DNA of 64,000 nt from Nitrospira defluvii. GTDB lineage: Bacteria; Nitrospirota; Nitrospiria; Nitrospirales; Nitrospiraceae. Of the stretch, positions 44,974 to 53,887 are shown in pieces. The stretch covers positions 2,503,501 through 2,567,500 of the forward strand of contig FP929003.1 of assembly GCA_000196815.1 (NCBI GenBank), in the 5' to 3' direction. Under the pieces are notes generated by a model that did no database searches, had not been told where the DNA came from, and saw nothing but the letters and a program-made list of their open reading frames with translations. A program made the translations under genes and the position numbers. Numbering within the stretch: the first letter of the stretch is position 1; each line of letters begins with the position of its first letter.

Positions 44974-45810
44974 TCACACATTTTCCTGCTCGGCCCGCTT
45001 CAAACGGCGGCTCACCGTGGCGGCATGCACACCCAGATGGTCCGCAATGTCGGCCAGCCGATACCCGTACTGCCGATAGGCCTGATGGATCGTCTTCTCC
45101 AGGGCACCCTTCCACTCAAACAGCGTCTCCAACGAGGGCCGCTGAGCCTGCGTCTGTCGGCGCGGAATGTCGCGGATCACTCGATTCGGTTGGTGCTGCG
45201 CCACGAATTTCTCCGACCCCAGGTAGATCTGACCCGTAAGCTGCTCCCAAGGGGCTGGCCCACCCCGTCCCTCAGCCACAAAGGTGCGATACCGCGCCTG
45301 CGCCGCTCCTCCGCGTTGGCCGAATTGACTCAGAATCCAGTCCGTCGTCAGCCAGCCAGGCGCCTTCGTCTCCCCCACCGTCGCCCGATAACTGCTCCAC
45401 ACCCATAACCGGGGATGCGACACGATCTTCGCGCGGACGGGATTCAGCACGACGTACCGGCACAGTTCAAGCAGATGCGCGTCCTTTTCCACCAGGATCG
45501 CCGTGAAGCGCCCTTGAAACACATGCCCGACCTGCTCATGTCGCCGGTTGTAGGCCTGCGTATAGCGACCATTCAACTGCCGCATGCCGATGGAAAGATT
45601 GGGCTTTGGCGTTTCGATCACCAGATGGTAATGGTTGTCCATCAGACAGTACGCATGACACAGCCATCCATAACGATCGACGACATGCGCCAGCAAGCTG
45701 AGCCACTGCGAGCGGTCGCGGTCGTCGGCCACGATGTCGTGCCGGGCGTTGCCCCGACTGGTGACATGGTAGACGGCACCAGGGAATGACAGACGAAGCG
45801 GACGTGCCAT
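44974..45810 (-). CDS. Y1-type REP-associated tyrosine transposase
   Basis: The 278-residue protein is a Y1_Tnp (IS200/IS605 superfamily) nuclease. 'YHVTSRGN' opens the fold, 'YCLMDNHYHLVIETP' is the HUH pair (H-x-H), and 'MRQLNGRYTQAYNRRHEQVGHVFQGRF' carries the catalytic Tyr region. A helical C terminus with 'YGYRLADIADHLGVHAATVSRRL' looks like a helix-turn-helix for REP recognition. The start at 45810 gives the canonical MARPLRL opening. Confidence 0.9.
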   Translation of the reverse strand: MARPLRLSFPGAVYHVTSRGNARHDIVADDRDRSQWLSLLAHVVDRYGWLCHAYCLMDNHYHLVIETPKPNLSIGMRQLNGRYTQAYNRRHEQVGHVFQGRFTAILVEKDAHLLELCRYVVLNPVRAKIVSHPRLWVWSSYRATVGETKAPGWLTTDWILSQFGQRGGAAQARYRTFVAEGRGGPAPWEQLTGQIYLGSEKFVAQHQPNRVIRDIPRRQTQAQRPSLETLFEWKGALEKTIHQAYRQYGYRLADIADHLGVHAATVSRRLKRAEQENV

Positions 45811-45825
45811 GAGCGGGACTGTAAC

Positions 45826-45858
45826 GTGTGAGATTGTTCGATTGCAAGACCTGACCCC
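45826..45858 (+). repeat. Right end of the RAYT element
   Basis: ATTGTTCGATTGCAAGACCT continues GACCCC. It is the inverted partner of the left end at 44957-44975. Confidence 0.8.
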
Positions 45859-45878
45859 GTGGTGGGGAAGAATAGCGG

Positions 45879-46901
45879 CTAACGTACGGGTCCGGCGAAG
45901 AGGCGATGAATGTACACTTGATAGAAGATCACCAGCAGCAGGCCGGGGGGAACCCACCAGAGGCCGGATTCGAGGCCGGTCCGGTCGGTCGCGGCATTGA
46001 GAGTCGTAAGACTGTTGGCCTGCCCGGTCGTGGCAATCAAGAGATTGGGAAAGATACCCCAAGCCGCTGCGACGAGCAGGCTCCCGACCAACAGGCTCGA
46101 CGCCACGAACCCCACGAACGGCCGTTGACGGCCGGCGCTCACGTACCCGATCACCAACACGACCACCGCCGCCAGGGGCCAGACATAGCCGATAGGAGCA
46201 CCCGCATAATGTGCGCCGAAGGCAGGCTGCACGGACGGCAACGCCATGACGACGGCCACGAGCAACAGCTCAAGCACGAATGTGACGGGCTTCGCCAAGG
46301 CGTCTGCCTTCGCCTGCAACTCCCCGCGCGTCTTCATCGCCAGAAAACTTGCGCCATGCAGCGCCAACAGAACGACGAACATCACACCGGTCAGCAGCGT
46401 GAACCAATCGAGCAGGCCCGGCAGCGGACCGGGGCTGAAGTCGCTCCAGAGCGGAAGAAAGAAATAGCCGCTCGCATTCAAGGGCACGCCCCGCAGGAGA
46501 TTCCCCACCACCAGCCCTACCACGAAGGCCAGCAGGAGATTGGCCAGGAAGAAGATCGTATCCCAGAACGTTCGCCACAACGCGTGATCGACATGTTCCC
46601 GCAGTTCAAAAGCCAATCCCCTCCCCATCAGGAGCCACAGCATGATCATCAAGGCCAGGTAGAACCCGCTGAACCCCGACGCAAACGCCTTCGGAAAGGC
46701 CAGGAACAGAAGGGCACTGCCGGCGATCACCCACACTTCGTTGCCGGTCCATACCGGTCCGATCGCCTCCCGCAGCAGGCGGCGTTCGCGCTCCTGCCGG
46801 GCCACGAATGGCGACAGAATCCCGACGCCGAAGTCATAGCCGTCGAGTACCACGTAGGCGGTCAGCACGAACAGCACCAGGGCATACCAGATCGTCTCCA
46901 C
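45879..46901 (-). CDS. cydB: Cytochrome bd ubiquinol oxidase subunit II
   Basis: The 340-residue membrane protein has about eight to nine helices and the CydB features 'VLDGYDFGVGIL', 'GPVWTGNEVW' and 'ALHGASFLAMKT'. With CydA it forms the high-affinity quinol oxidase that reduces oxygen to water without pumping protons. The GTG start is one base after the cydA stop, with its ribosome site inside cydA, so translation is coupled. Confidence 0.95.
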   Translation of the reverse strand: METIWYALVLFVLTAYVVLDGYDFGVGILSPFVARQERERRLLREAIGPVWTGNEVWVIAGSALLFLAFPKAFASGFSGFYLALMIMLWLLMGRGLAFELREHVDHALWRTFWDTIFFLANLLLAFVVGLVVGNLLRGVPLNASGYFFLPLWSDFSPGPLPGLLDWFTLLTGVMFVVLLALHGASFLAMKTRGELQAKADALAKPVTFVLELLLVAVVMALPSVQPAFGAHYAGAPIGYVWPLAAVVVLVIGYVSAGRQRPFVGFVASSLLVGSLLVAAAWGIFPNLLIATTGQANSLTTLNAATDRTGLESGLWWVPPGLLLVIFYQVYIHRLFAGPVR

Positions 46902-46902
46902 G

Positions 46903-48246
46903 TTAACTCCCCGCCTGCACCACAGCCGTCTCCGTCGGCCCGTGGCGCAGGATTTCCAGGAACAACAGGACGAACAGCAGCCCCAACCCGAGATAGATTC
47001 CCAGGAAGCCCAGCAAGGTAAAGAGCGCGTTGCCGGAGTGGACCAGCGGCGAGATGCCCTCCTCCGTGCGAAAGAGCCCGTACACCAGCCAGGGTTGGCG
47101 GCCGAGCTCCGCCGTCATCCAGCCGGCCGTCGTCGCGAGATAGGGAAAGGGCACGCTCAACAGCAGGAGCCAGAGCAACCAGCGGGCAGTGAAGAGCCGG
47201 CCACGCCAGAGCCACGCCAGGGCCAATCCCATCACCGCGAGCTGGAGCGTGCCAAGCCCGACCATGATGTGGTAGGCGTAATACAAGAGCGCAATGTGGT
47301 CCGGCCACTCGTGCGGGGGAAATGCATCCAGCCCCTTCACCTTCGCATAGAGATCGTCATAAGCGAGCAGGCTCAGCGCCGACGGCACGGCGAGCGGATT
47401 GTCGATCGTCATGGTTTCCATGTTGGGCTGACCGATCAGCACGAGGTCGGCACCGCGCTCGGTACGAAAGAGGCCCTCGAAGGCGGCACCCTTGACCGGC
47501 TGGAACTCGAACACCTGCCGCGCGCTCTCGTGTCCCGTCGGCGTGATGAGTAGCACCGACGCAAACGCACCAGCCACAACGCCCGTATGCAGACAGGTTT
47601 TGGCCAGCGGGGGATGTCTTCCCGCCAGCTGATAGAGAGCGCCGACCGCAGCCATCACGAAGGCACCGGTAACGACCGCCGCCGTCATATTGTGAGCAAA
47701 CTGCCAGATGAGCCAAGGATTCGTGAGCAACCCCGCCAAACTCTCGACCGTCAGCCGACCGTCAGCCGCCACGTGGTAGGCCACGGGATGTTGGATCCAC
47801 GCATTCGTCGCCAGGATGAAATAGCCGGACAACCAGGAGCCGAGCCACAACAGCACCGTTGCCAGCCACAACGTGCGCCGGCTGACCCGCGATTCGCCGA
47901 ACAGGAGCAGACCGAGAAACGACGATTCCAGAAAGAAGGCGAACACCCCTTCCATTGCCAGCGTCTGTCCGACGATGCCGCCCGCATAGTTGGAAAAATT
48001 GGCCCAGTTGGTGCCGAACTGAAATTCGAGCGGAATGCCCGTGACGACGCCGAACGCAAAGCTCAGCGCGAAGATGCCGGTCCAGAATCGTGCAACCTGG
48101 TGATAATGCCCCCCCTCACTGAGCAGGTCTCTCGTGCGCAAATAGACCAGCAACAGGGCGAGTCCCATCGTGAGTTGAGGAAAGAGATAGTGAAACGTGG
48201 CCGTGACAGCGAATTGCAGCCGGTCATATTGCAGCGCAGTCTCCAT
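46903..48246 (-). CDS. cydA: Cytochrome bd ubiquinol oxidase subunit I
   Basis: The 447-residue subunit carries the hemes. An early His in 'ATFHYLFPQLTMG' is the likely heme-d/b595 ligand, 'IPLEFQFGTNW' and 'GFYAF'-type helices follow, and 'TAELGRQPWLVYG' is the CydA signature. The Q-loop is short, as in bd types of many non-enterobacteria. It leads the cydAB pair. No CydX-sized frame was recognised. Confidence 0.95.
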   Translation of the reverse strand: METALQYDRLQFAVTATFHYLFPQLTMGLALLLVYLRTRDLLSEGGHYHQVARFWTGIFALSFAFGVVTGIPLEFQFGTNWANFSNYAGGIVGQTLAMEGVFAFFLESSFLGLLLFGESRVSRRTLWLATVLLWLGSWLSGYFILATNAWIQHPVAYHVAADGRLTVESLAGLLTNPWLIWQFAHNMTAAVVTGAFVMAAVGALYQLAGRHPPLAKTCLHTGVVAGAFASVLLITPTGHESARQVFEFQPVKGAAFEGLFRTERGADLVLIGQPNMETMTIDNPLAVPSALSLLAYDDLYAKVKGLDAFPPHEWPDHIALLYYAYHIMVGLGTLQLAVMGLALAWLWRGRLFTARWLLWLLLLSVPFPYLATTAGWMTAELGRQPWLVYGLFRTEEGISPLVHSGNALFTLLGFLGIYLGLGLLFVLLFLEILRHGPTETAVVQAGS

Positions 48247-48335
48247 CAGCCCTCTCTACCCGGATGAAGGTGAACAGGCCCGCGCTATTGTGACTGATCG
48301 AACCCGAGGGGAGAGCTAGTGACTTCCCCAGGGTC

Positions 48336-48374
48336 GAGCAATTGTTTGATTGCAAGACCTGCCCCATATGTCGA
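48336..48374 (+). repeat. Solo RAYT-end motif, copy B
   Basis: CAATTGTTTGATTGCAAGAC continues CTGCCCC (48340-48366). It matches the element ends with one base missing in the terminal block. It lies between cydA and pssA. Confidence 0.65.
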
Positions 48375-48381
48375 AGGAAAT

Positions 48382-48978
48382 CTACAGTTTGGGGATGTGG
48401 AGGGTTTTGCTGATCATCAGGGTGCCGGAGAGGACGAACATCAGGGACAAGGGATGCAGGTCGCCGGGGCCGACGGTCCAGACGCCACCATAGAGCTGCT
48501 CGCCCAGTCGCTCCTGCCATGCGGCCAGGGCGAGGATACCGGTCAAGAGCGCGGTAGTCGGTATGGGGGTGCCTTCGAAATAGGCCACCTTGTCCTGCCC
48601 CGCCGAGAGGCGCTCGGCAGTCACGTTGTACCGGGCCAGGCGGCTCACCCCGCAGCAGACGAAGTAGGTCAGCGCGATCCAGTCCCACCCTCCTCTTAGA
48701 CCAGCCGCGAACCCGAGCGCGGCCGGAGCGACGCCGAAGGAGATGATATCGGCCAGCGAATCCAACTCCCGCCCGAGCACCGACTGTTGATGCCGCCATC
48801 GAGCGACCCGGCCGTCCAGCCAATCGAAGAGCAGCGCCGCAGGCGATAGGGCGACGGCCGCGAAAAAATGGACCGGCGAGCGGCTGGTCATGTATTCCAT
48901 GGCGAAAAATACGCCTGCGAGTCCGCAGGCGGCGTTAGCCAGCGTGAGCACGTCGGCGAGATGAAACTCGCGGAGCAT
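48382..48978 (-). CDS. pssA: CDP-diacylglycerol-serine O-phosphatidyltransferase-like
   Basis: The 198-residue membrane enzyme has the CDP-alcohol phosphatidyltransferase motif 'DWLDGRVARW' followed by 'GRELDSLADIISFG' (D-x2-DG-x2-AR-x8-G-x3-D-x3-D). It has about five to six helices and 'TLANAACGLAG' at the N terminus, as in PssA type II. It makes phosphatidylserine, the precursor of phosphatidylethanolamine. No phosphatidylserine decarboxylase gene is adjacent. The start is the best in-frame ATG, but it lacks a clear ribosome site. Confidence 0.85.
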   Translation of the reverse strand: MLREFHLADVLTLANAACGLAGVFFAMEYMTSRSPVHFFAAVALSPAALLFDWLDGRVARWRHQQSVLGRELDSLADIISFGVAPAALGFAAGLRGGWDWIALTYFVCCGVSRLARYNVTAERLSAGQDKVAYFEGTPIPTTALLTGILALAAWQERLGEQLYGGVWTVGPGDLHPLSLMFVLSGTLMISKTLHIPKL

Positions 48979-49163
48979 CGAGAAATGTTTTGGAGGTGTC
49001 GCGGCCACGGCAGGAAAATCTACGCCGAATTGTGCTGAATGTCCAAACTCTGAACATTGATGCAAGCGGAGAGGAGTCAGACGGCGCTGCCAATCGCTCC
49101 CCCACCTGACCAAGCCTGGCGGCAGGCTCGCAGGCCCGCCGCCAGGGGCCGAGGTCGGATGGA

Positions 49164-49481
49164 TTACTTCTCAACCCGCTGCAACGTGGTCACATGGCCC
49201 TTATCGGTGACGTAGGCCTTGACCATATCGCCTTCAACCACCTTGTCGAGCTTCGTGCTCTTGTCCACATGCACTTTGACGAGTTCCCCCTCTGTATTTC
49301 TGATCTGATAAAACTCCCCGTCCATCTCCATGAGGGTGCCCTTCACGGCATCCTTGGTGATCCTCTCACCGATGGTCGGCGTGGCTTCCTTCTCTTTCAT
49401 GGGATCGGCCGCAAACGCGATTCCTCCCCCTCCGGTGACCAGGGCCGAGACAAGCAGCACTTCAAGACTTCGTTTCATCAT
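49164..49481 (-). CDS. Small secreted beta-domain protein
   Basis: The 105-residue protein has a signal peptide (cut near 'IAFAADP'). A compact beta domain follows, with 'VKGTLMEMDGEFYQIRNTEG' and 'VHVDKSTKLDKVVEGDMVKAYV', like small OB-fold or DUF5666-type domains. It probably resides in the periplasm. GGAGG lies a few bases before two adjacent ATGs. Confidence 0.65.
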   Translation of the reverse strand: MMKRSLEVLLVSALVTGGGGIAFAADPMKEKEATPTIGERITKDAVKGTLMEMDGEFYQIRNTEGELVKVHVDKSTKLDKVVEGDMVKAYVTDKGHVTTLQRVEK

Positions 49482-49894
49482 ACGTCCTCCCATGTGGTAA
49501 CTGAGCCGGTATCAACTGTTACCGTACCCCTCATGCGAAGGAGGACATACTGGGAAGATCCCCTGACACAGGGCCTCTGTGAGTCATGTGGGGGAATGCA
49601 GGCGGAGAGGTGGACGACTAAATTCGAACCAGGGATTCCATGTTGAGAGGAAACGAAGTGACTGATCTGAGCTTCGGTGCGCGGCGATGGTTCCCCAAGT
49701 GGTCCGCAATCACACCGACTGATACCCACCCGGGCAACAGGCCGGCTGAACCAACTTCTCGGGGCCGTACTTCCTCTCAAACCCCCCGAGGCCTGACACC
49801 GCCGCCTGAGATGACCCGCGCAAAAGACTTCATGCTGACCTCCATCGATCAACTGTTTGATTGCAAGACCTGACCCTAACTTTGATTCGTCCCC
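49482..49894. other. Intergenic stretch with a solo RAYT end
   Basis: The first part holds the promoter of the small secreted gene. The last 50 bases hold a solo RAYT-end motif (49848-49878). I see no supported gene between them. Confidence 0.4.
49848..49878 (+). repeat. Solo RAYT-end motif, copy C
   Basis: CAACTGTTTGATTGCAAGAC continues CTGACCCT, nearly identical to the right end of the element at 45826-45858. It lies 17 bp from the hflX stop codon. Confidence 0.7.
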
Positions 49895-51286
49895 TCAACG
49901 CGCGAGCTTCCTTTTGATAGCAGCCAGGTTCTCGGGGGTCGATCGCACCCGTATCGTGAGTCCCTCGGCATCGTATTCTTCGGACAGGATACGCATCCGG
50001 GCGCGGATCTCCGCAACGACGCCTTGAGCCGTAAACGGAATGCGTAATTCCTCGTCGATCATATCGCTCTCAAAGTACCCCATAATACGCTCACGGAGCG
50101 CCTGCAGATCCTCCTTGTTTCTCGTGGACAGCAACACCGCGTCGGGATATTCCGCCTTCAGGGCCGTGAGCTCGTCCGGCCCGAGACGATCCCGTTTATT
50201 CAACACCAACAGACTGGGGACATCCGTGGCGCCGACTTCGGCTAACACCTTCCGCGTCACCTCCAGTTGGGAGCGAAAGGACGGATCGGAGGCATCGACG
50301 ACAAACAGCAGGAGCGAGGCGCTGGCCGCTTCATCCAGGGTCGACTTGAACGACGCCACCAGGTCATGCGGGAGCTTCTTGATGAATCCCACCGTATCGG
50401 ACAGCAGCACTTTGGGACGCGTCTCCGGATACAAGGGCCGGATCGTGGTATCGAGCGTGGCAAACAGCTTGTCGGCTACGAGCACCTCGCTCCCCGTCAT
50501 CGCACGCATGAGCGAGGATTTCCCGGCATTGGTGTACCCCACGAGCGCGACCGTTAATTCGTGCTCTCGCCTTGCGCGGCGCGTCTGATGCTCGTCTCCG
50601 ATTGCGGCCAATTCGGCCCGGAGTTCTTTCGTGCGATCGCGAATTCGGCGCTTATCGAGCTCAAGACTCGTCTCCCCGGCCCCTTTGCCGCCGACTCCCC
50701 CGCCTTGCCGCTCGCTGCCGCCGCCGGTTTCCCGCAACCGTGGCGCGAGATAATTGAGCCGCGCGATCTCCACCTGCAGCCTGGCCGCTCTGGTTCGCGC
50801 GTGCCGGCTGAAAATCTCGATGATGACCCCGGTACGATCGAGCACAGGAACCCCGGCGGCACGTTCAAGATTTTTCAATTGGGACGGCGAGAGATCACAG
50901 TCTACGATGACGATCTGCGCCTGTTCGTCAGGGCCTGGAGAGACCTCGGGACTGTCGTCCGATTCGTCCTCGTCGTCTGATTCGTCCGTGACGTCCGAAG
51001 CCGCCGCCTCGCGCTTCGAGGCCGCTTTGTGCTTCGGCCGCTCAAACGCCGATTCGATTTTTCCGGAACCCCCGGTCCATAGCGCCAATTCGGCAAGTTT
51101 GCCTTGACCCAGGACCGCCGCATATTGATCGGAACTACGCTTTTGCGTCACACGGCCCACGACGCGGTACCCGAGAGTATTCACCAGACGGGTGAGCTCT
51201 TGCAGCGAACTGTCCAGTTCCTCCGCAGTCACGCGGGGGGTGCGGATCGCTACAAGCACGGCATTCGATTGTGAAGGCTTCGACAT
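49895..51286 (-). CDS. hflX: GTPase HflX with acidic insertion
   Basis: The 463-residue GTPase has the HflX N-terminal domain (about 1-220), a coiled linker and a G domain with 'GYTNAGKSSL' (G1), DTVGF (G3) and NKRD (G4). HflX splits stalled 70S ribosomes, especially after heat stress. An acidic low-complexity insertion of about 30 residues ('ESDDEDESDDSPE') interrupts the N-terminal domain near residue 105, which standard HflX lacks. The ATG at 51286 follows AAGG by six bases; the 26-codon upstream extension is not needed. Confidence 0.9.
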   Translation of the reverse strand: MSKPSQSNAVLVAIRTPRVTAEELDSSLQELTRLVNTLGYRVVGRVTQKRSSDQYAAVLGQGKLAELALWTGGSGKIESAFERPKHKAASKREAAASDVTDESDDEDESDDSPEVSPGPDEQAQIVIVDCDLSPSQLKNLERAAGVPVLDRTGVIIEIFSRHARTRAARLQVEIARLNYLAPRLRETGGGSERQGGGVGGKGAGETSLELDKRRIRDRTKELRAELAAIGDEHQTRRARREHELTVALVGYTNAGKSSLMRAMTGSEVLVADKLFATLDTTIRPLYPETRPKVLLSDTVGFIKKLPHDLVASFKSTLDEAASASLLLFVVDASDPSFRSQLEVTRKVLAEVGATDVPSLLVLNKRDRLGPDELTALKAEYPDAVLLSTRNKEDLQALRERIMGYFESDMIDEELRIPFTAQGVVAEIRARMRILSEEYDAEGLTIRVRSTPENLAAIKRKLAR

Positions 51287-51493
51287 CACAGGCCTTTCCT
51301 TGATCACTTGTTCGTAAGGGCCATGCATCTTAACAGGAAACGACCGCCTCAGGTCAGCCCACATCGCACCCGGCGACCGGGGATCTTGCCTCCAAAGCTC
51401 AGCTGGTCAGGGAAGCACTCATGACACTGCGGCACCATCGACGTCCGCCTGGTAATCATGGGAGGTCGGAGGCAGACGAGACCTTGAGATGGG

Positions 51494-51513
51494 CTATACC
51501 GAATATGGTATAG
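51494..51513. promoter_or_regulatory. Palindromic operator of the RelE/Xre toxin-antitoxin pair
   Basis: CTATACC (51494-51500) and GGTATAG (51507-51513) are perfect inverted arms six bases apart, 12 bp before the toxin start codon. TATAGT overlaps the right arm as a -10. This fits autoregulation by the antitoxin or the complex. Confidence 0.6.
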
Positions 51514-51524
51514 TAGGGCCGGTC

Positions 51525-51806
51525 ATGTGGGAGATCTACGAACACCGCCGAGCAAGCAAGAGCCTCGATCGCCTTCCCCTCGAATTGCTGAAACGCTATG
51601 AGAAGTGGAAAGACATCGTGCGGATCTCCGGCCCGGCAGGCCTACGCCTGATTAAGGGGTTCCACGATGAACGTCTTCAGGGCGAATCGGACGGTCATCG
51701 CTCATCAAGGCTGAATGCACAGTATCGAGTGATTTACAAAGTTCAAGAACAGCGCGTTTTGGTCGTGATCATGGACGTGACAGCACACGATTATCGGAGG
51801 CAATGA
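51525..51806 (+). CDS. RelE/HigB-family toxin
   Basis: The 93-residue protein has the ParE/RelE fold pattern: a helical N-terminal part ('SKSLDRLPLELLKRYEKWKDIV'), then 'GFHDERLQGESDGHRSSRLNAQYRVIYKV' and 'VVIMDVTAHDYRR'. The 'GxRSxRxNxxYRxxY' strands are typical of RelE/HigB mRNA interferases. Toxin precedes antitoxin (HigBA order), overlapping it by one base. ATG 51525 is chosen because an upstream start would overlap the operator palindrome. Confidence 0.8.
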   Translation: MWEIYEHRRASKSLDRLPLELLKRYEKWKDIVRISGPAGLRLIKGFHDERLQGESDGHRSSRLNAQYRVIYKVQEQRVLVVIMDVTAHDYRRQ

Positions 51807-52072
51807 TGAAAACCAAAGACGTTCGCCTGGCAAAAGCGCGAGTTGTGGTCTCAGTAGGAGAATCCGTTCGGATCGTTCGGGAACTCCAGGGGCTCACGCA
51901 AAGCGAGTTGGCTCGAAGGACCAAGATTTCACAGTCCACCATCTCGGCCATTGAAAACGACACCATCAATCTTGGCGTCGAACGGGCAAAAACTCTGGCG
52001 CGGGTCCTCCAGTGCCATCCAGCCGTCCTGGTCTTTCCTGGCTGGGAGGTGACCAAGCAGTCCGCAGCCTAA
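51806..52072 (+). CDS. Xre-family antitoxin
   Basis: The 88-residue protein is a helix-turn-helix DNA-binding antitoxin: 'IVRELQGLTQSELARRTKISQSTISAIENDTINLG' spans the Xre fold, then a short C-terminal strand for toxin binding. It shares the toxin's stop/start base; GGAGG lies five bases before the chosen ATG. It should repress its own operon through the palindrome at 51494-51513. Confidence 0.8.
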   Translation: MKTKDVRLAKARVVVSVGESVRIVRELQGLTQSELARRTKISQSTISAIENDTINLGVERAKTLARVLQCHPAVLVFPGWEVTKQSAA

Positions 52073-52153
52073 CGACTACAGCTTGCTATAAGAATCACCC
52101 GAGTCCCCTGATACACCACGAAGCGCTTTCTTGACGCCATCTCACACAGGGCA

Positions 52154-52172
52154 AGATCAGGTCCCAACTATT
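52154..52172 (+). repeat. Possible relic of a second REP-type end
   Basis: AGATCAGGTCCCAACTATT resembles the RAYT-end family (GGGTCAGGTCxxxxAATx) but with a different centre. It may belong to another REP class. The match is weak and isolated. Confidence 0.25.
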
Positions 52173-52273
52173 TCCTTTTTAGCCCTTGCTCCACACTAAA
52201 CGCTCAGCCCCTCGCGTCACCGTCGACGGCATAGACGACAGGCTCGGCCAGCCTCACATCATGGGAGGCTCGG

Positions 52274-52672
52274 TCACGTCCCCTGTTCCCAACTCTTAAA
52301 GTCCCTCAGTTCTTGAGCAATGCTGTTCAGCACCCAGGCAATCACCGCCGCATCATCCGCATAGCCGACCACAGGAATGAAGTCCGGGATCACATCCAGC
52401 GGGCTGATGAGATACAGAATCGCCGCCACGATGGTTACAAGCTTGTGGACCGAGAGGCCTGTATAGGCCCCGCTCACGGACGCTTTCAGCAGCCGCACCA
52501 ATAATTGAAGGTCCTTCAACAGCTTGCCACCGCGACCCTGCGCAATCGAGACTGCCGCGGCCAACAGGTAACGAAGCCGCTCCTTGTCTCTGAGATACTC
52601 CGCCGCCGTCTGTGTGAACCCTCGAAACATGGTCAACGCCTTCAGGAGCATCGCTGGAGTCATTCGTTTCAT
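52274..52672 (-). CDS. DUF1232 (YkvA-like) membrane protein
   Basis: The 132-residue protein has two membrane-associated helices and the DUF1232 core 'LYLISPLDVIPDFIPVVGYADDAAV'. The family is widespread, small and of unknown function. GGAGG lies five bases before the ATG at 52672, which removes a 13-codon upstream extension. Confidence 0.8.
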   Translation of the reverse strand: MKRMTPAMLLKALTMFRGFTQTAAEYLRDKERLRYLLAAAVSIAQGRGGKLLKDLQLLVRLLKASVSGAYTGLSVHKLVTIVAAILYLISPLDVIPDFIPVVGYADDAAVIAWVLNSIAQELRDFKSWEQGT

Positions 52673-52923
52673 TCCATCCTCCCTGAGGGGTGAGCACTGC
52701 CCGGCACACAATCACGGTTGAGAATAACAGGCAGTCTGCGAAGGTTCAATTTGGCCCAATGGCACAAAACAGAATCGAACCATCAGCGGCTTGGTGGGGA
52801 CGGAAAGTCAGCGGCAAGCGATGCGTGAGATGGGGTGACTGGCGACGAAAGAGGTACCGGCGGTCAAGGATTGTGATTTTCAGAAAGAAAAGGCTCCCGA
52901 TCCCCTAACTATCCGTAATTTCC

Positions 52924-53829
52924 TCATGGGCGGTGTATCATTCTTCGCAGCTTTGGCACATCTCCAGCCTCACCGTCTAGCCTGTGCAGCATCTGATGGC
53001 AGTTCGAACAGACAGTAATGAGGTCCTCAATTGAGGACTCAACCGTGCTAGAAAGTCTACTGAGAGGGATGACATGGTGTGCTTCAGCAAACGTCCGTCC
53101 TATATCTCCATACACTTCTCTGAATGTCATCTCGCAGACTCGGCACCGATAGTTATCTCGCCGCTTGCAGCGTTCAGCGAGATCGCGACTACGCTCTCGT
53201 GACAAATGCAGCTTGACCACGCGCCGTTCTATGCCGGTATACACGTCTGATTCATCAGGTGCGCCAAGGTCTACGGCCGCCGGCGTAGTGCGAAGACTCG
53301 CAAGAACCTCTTCAAAAAATGACAGTGCGCGCCCGACGATAGCCGCCAGCGCGTTGCTGTTCTCCGACAAGGATGAATCGAAATGCCCGAAGTAGGAATA
53401 CCGTTGTCCAGACTCTCGATATTCCTCATATATTGGATGGTTAAAATATTCCTTCTGGAGAGACCGCTTCATGACATAGTCCTGCCTTGAGCCATTTGCG
53501 AGCCGCAAGTCCAAATCTGAAAATTGTTTAACAGGCCGCAGGGTCTCAGGAAGACAATCAATAAATGCGCGGAGGTTTTCGGCCTGTGCTGCATAAAACC
53601 CGTACCAGAAAAACCGCTGCCCCTCTTTGGGATACTGGCAGAACCAGACCTCCAACCTCACATTTCGGTGCTTCAAAGCCCCAAGTTCTACGCGCCACCC
53701 CTTGGTGTAAGACTCCTTCAGCTTGACCTCCGTGCGAACATTGGCAAGGCCTCTGAGTTTTACCGGCAATGGTCGCAAGATATCTTGAGCGACAATCGTT
53801 AGCTTTTCTTTATCTTCTACATCTGACAT
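52924..53829 (-). CDS. HNH endonuclease domain protein
   Basis: The 301-residue protein has a long alpha/beta N-terminal domain (about 1-200, no family recognised) and a C-terminal HNH nuclease. The nuclease shows 'CRVCEMTF', 'FAEAHHVIPLS' (HH), 'DLITVCSNCHQMLHR' (N and H) and two CxxC pairs for zinc. The layout is like McrA-type modification-dependent restriction enzymes. It sits beside hsdR remnants at the edge of the defence island, so a defence role is likely. The target is unknown. Confidence 0.8.
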   Translation of the reverse strand: MSDVEDKEKLTIVAQDILRPLPVKLRGLANVRTEVKLKESYTKGWRVELGALKHRNVRLEVWFCQYPKEGQRFFWYGFYAAQAENLRAFIDCLPETLRPVKQFSDLDLRLANGSRQDYVMKRSLQKEYFNHPIYEEYRESGQRYSYFGHFDSSLSENSNALAAIVGRALSFFEEVLASLRTTPAAVDLGAPDESDVYTGIERRVVKLHLSRERSRDLAERCKRRDNYRCRVCEMTFREVYGDIGRTFAEAHHVIPLSRLSSTVESSIEDLITVCSNCHQMLHRLDGEAGDVPKLRRMIHRP

Positions 53830-53887
53830 CTGGAACCCCTAGTTACGACCGTTACAGTTGTCCGTCAATTGCTCGCATGGCGGTCAT

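Larger units (their letters stand above)
44957..45858 (-). mobile_element. REP-associated tyrosine transposase (RAYT) element
   Basis: The element is bounded by perfect 19-bp inverted copies of GGGGTCAGGTCTTGCAATC (44957-44975 left; complement at 45840-45858 right). The transposase reads inward, and its stop codon lies within the left repeat. This is the typical layout of a RAYT with its cognate REP ends. Three further solo ends lie within 4 kb. Confidence 0.85.

Noticed and set aside
48270-48310. FNR-like site before cydA
   Set aside because: TTCGAT-CAGT-CACAA on the minus strand only partly fits TTGAT-N4-ATCAA; too weak to list.
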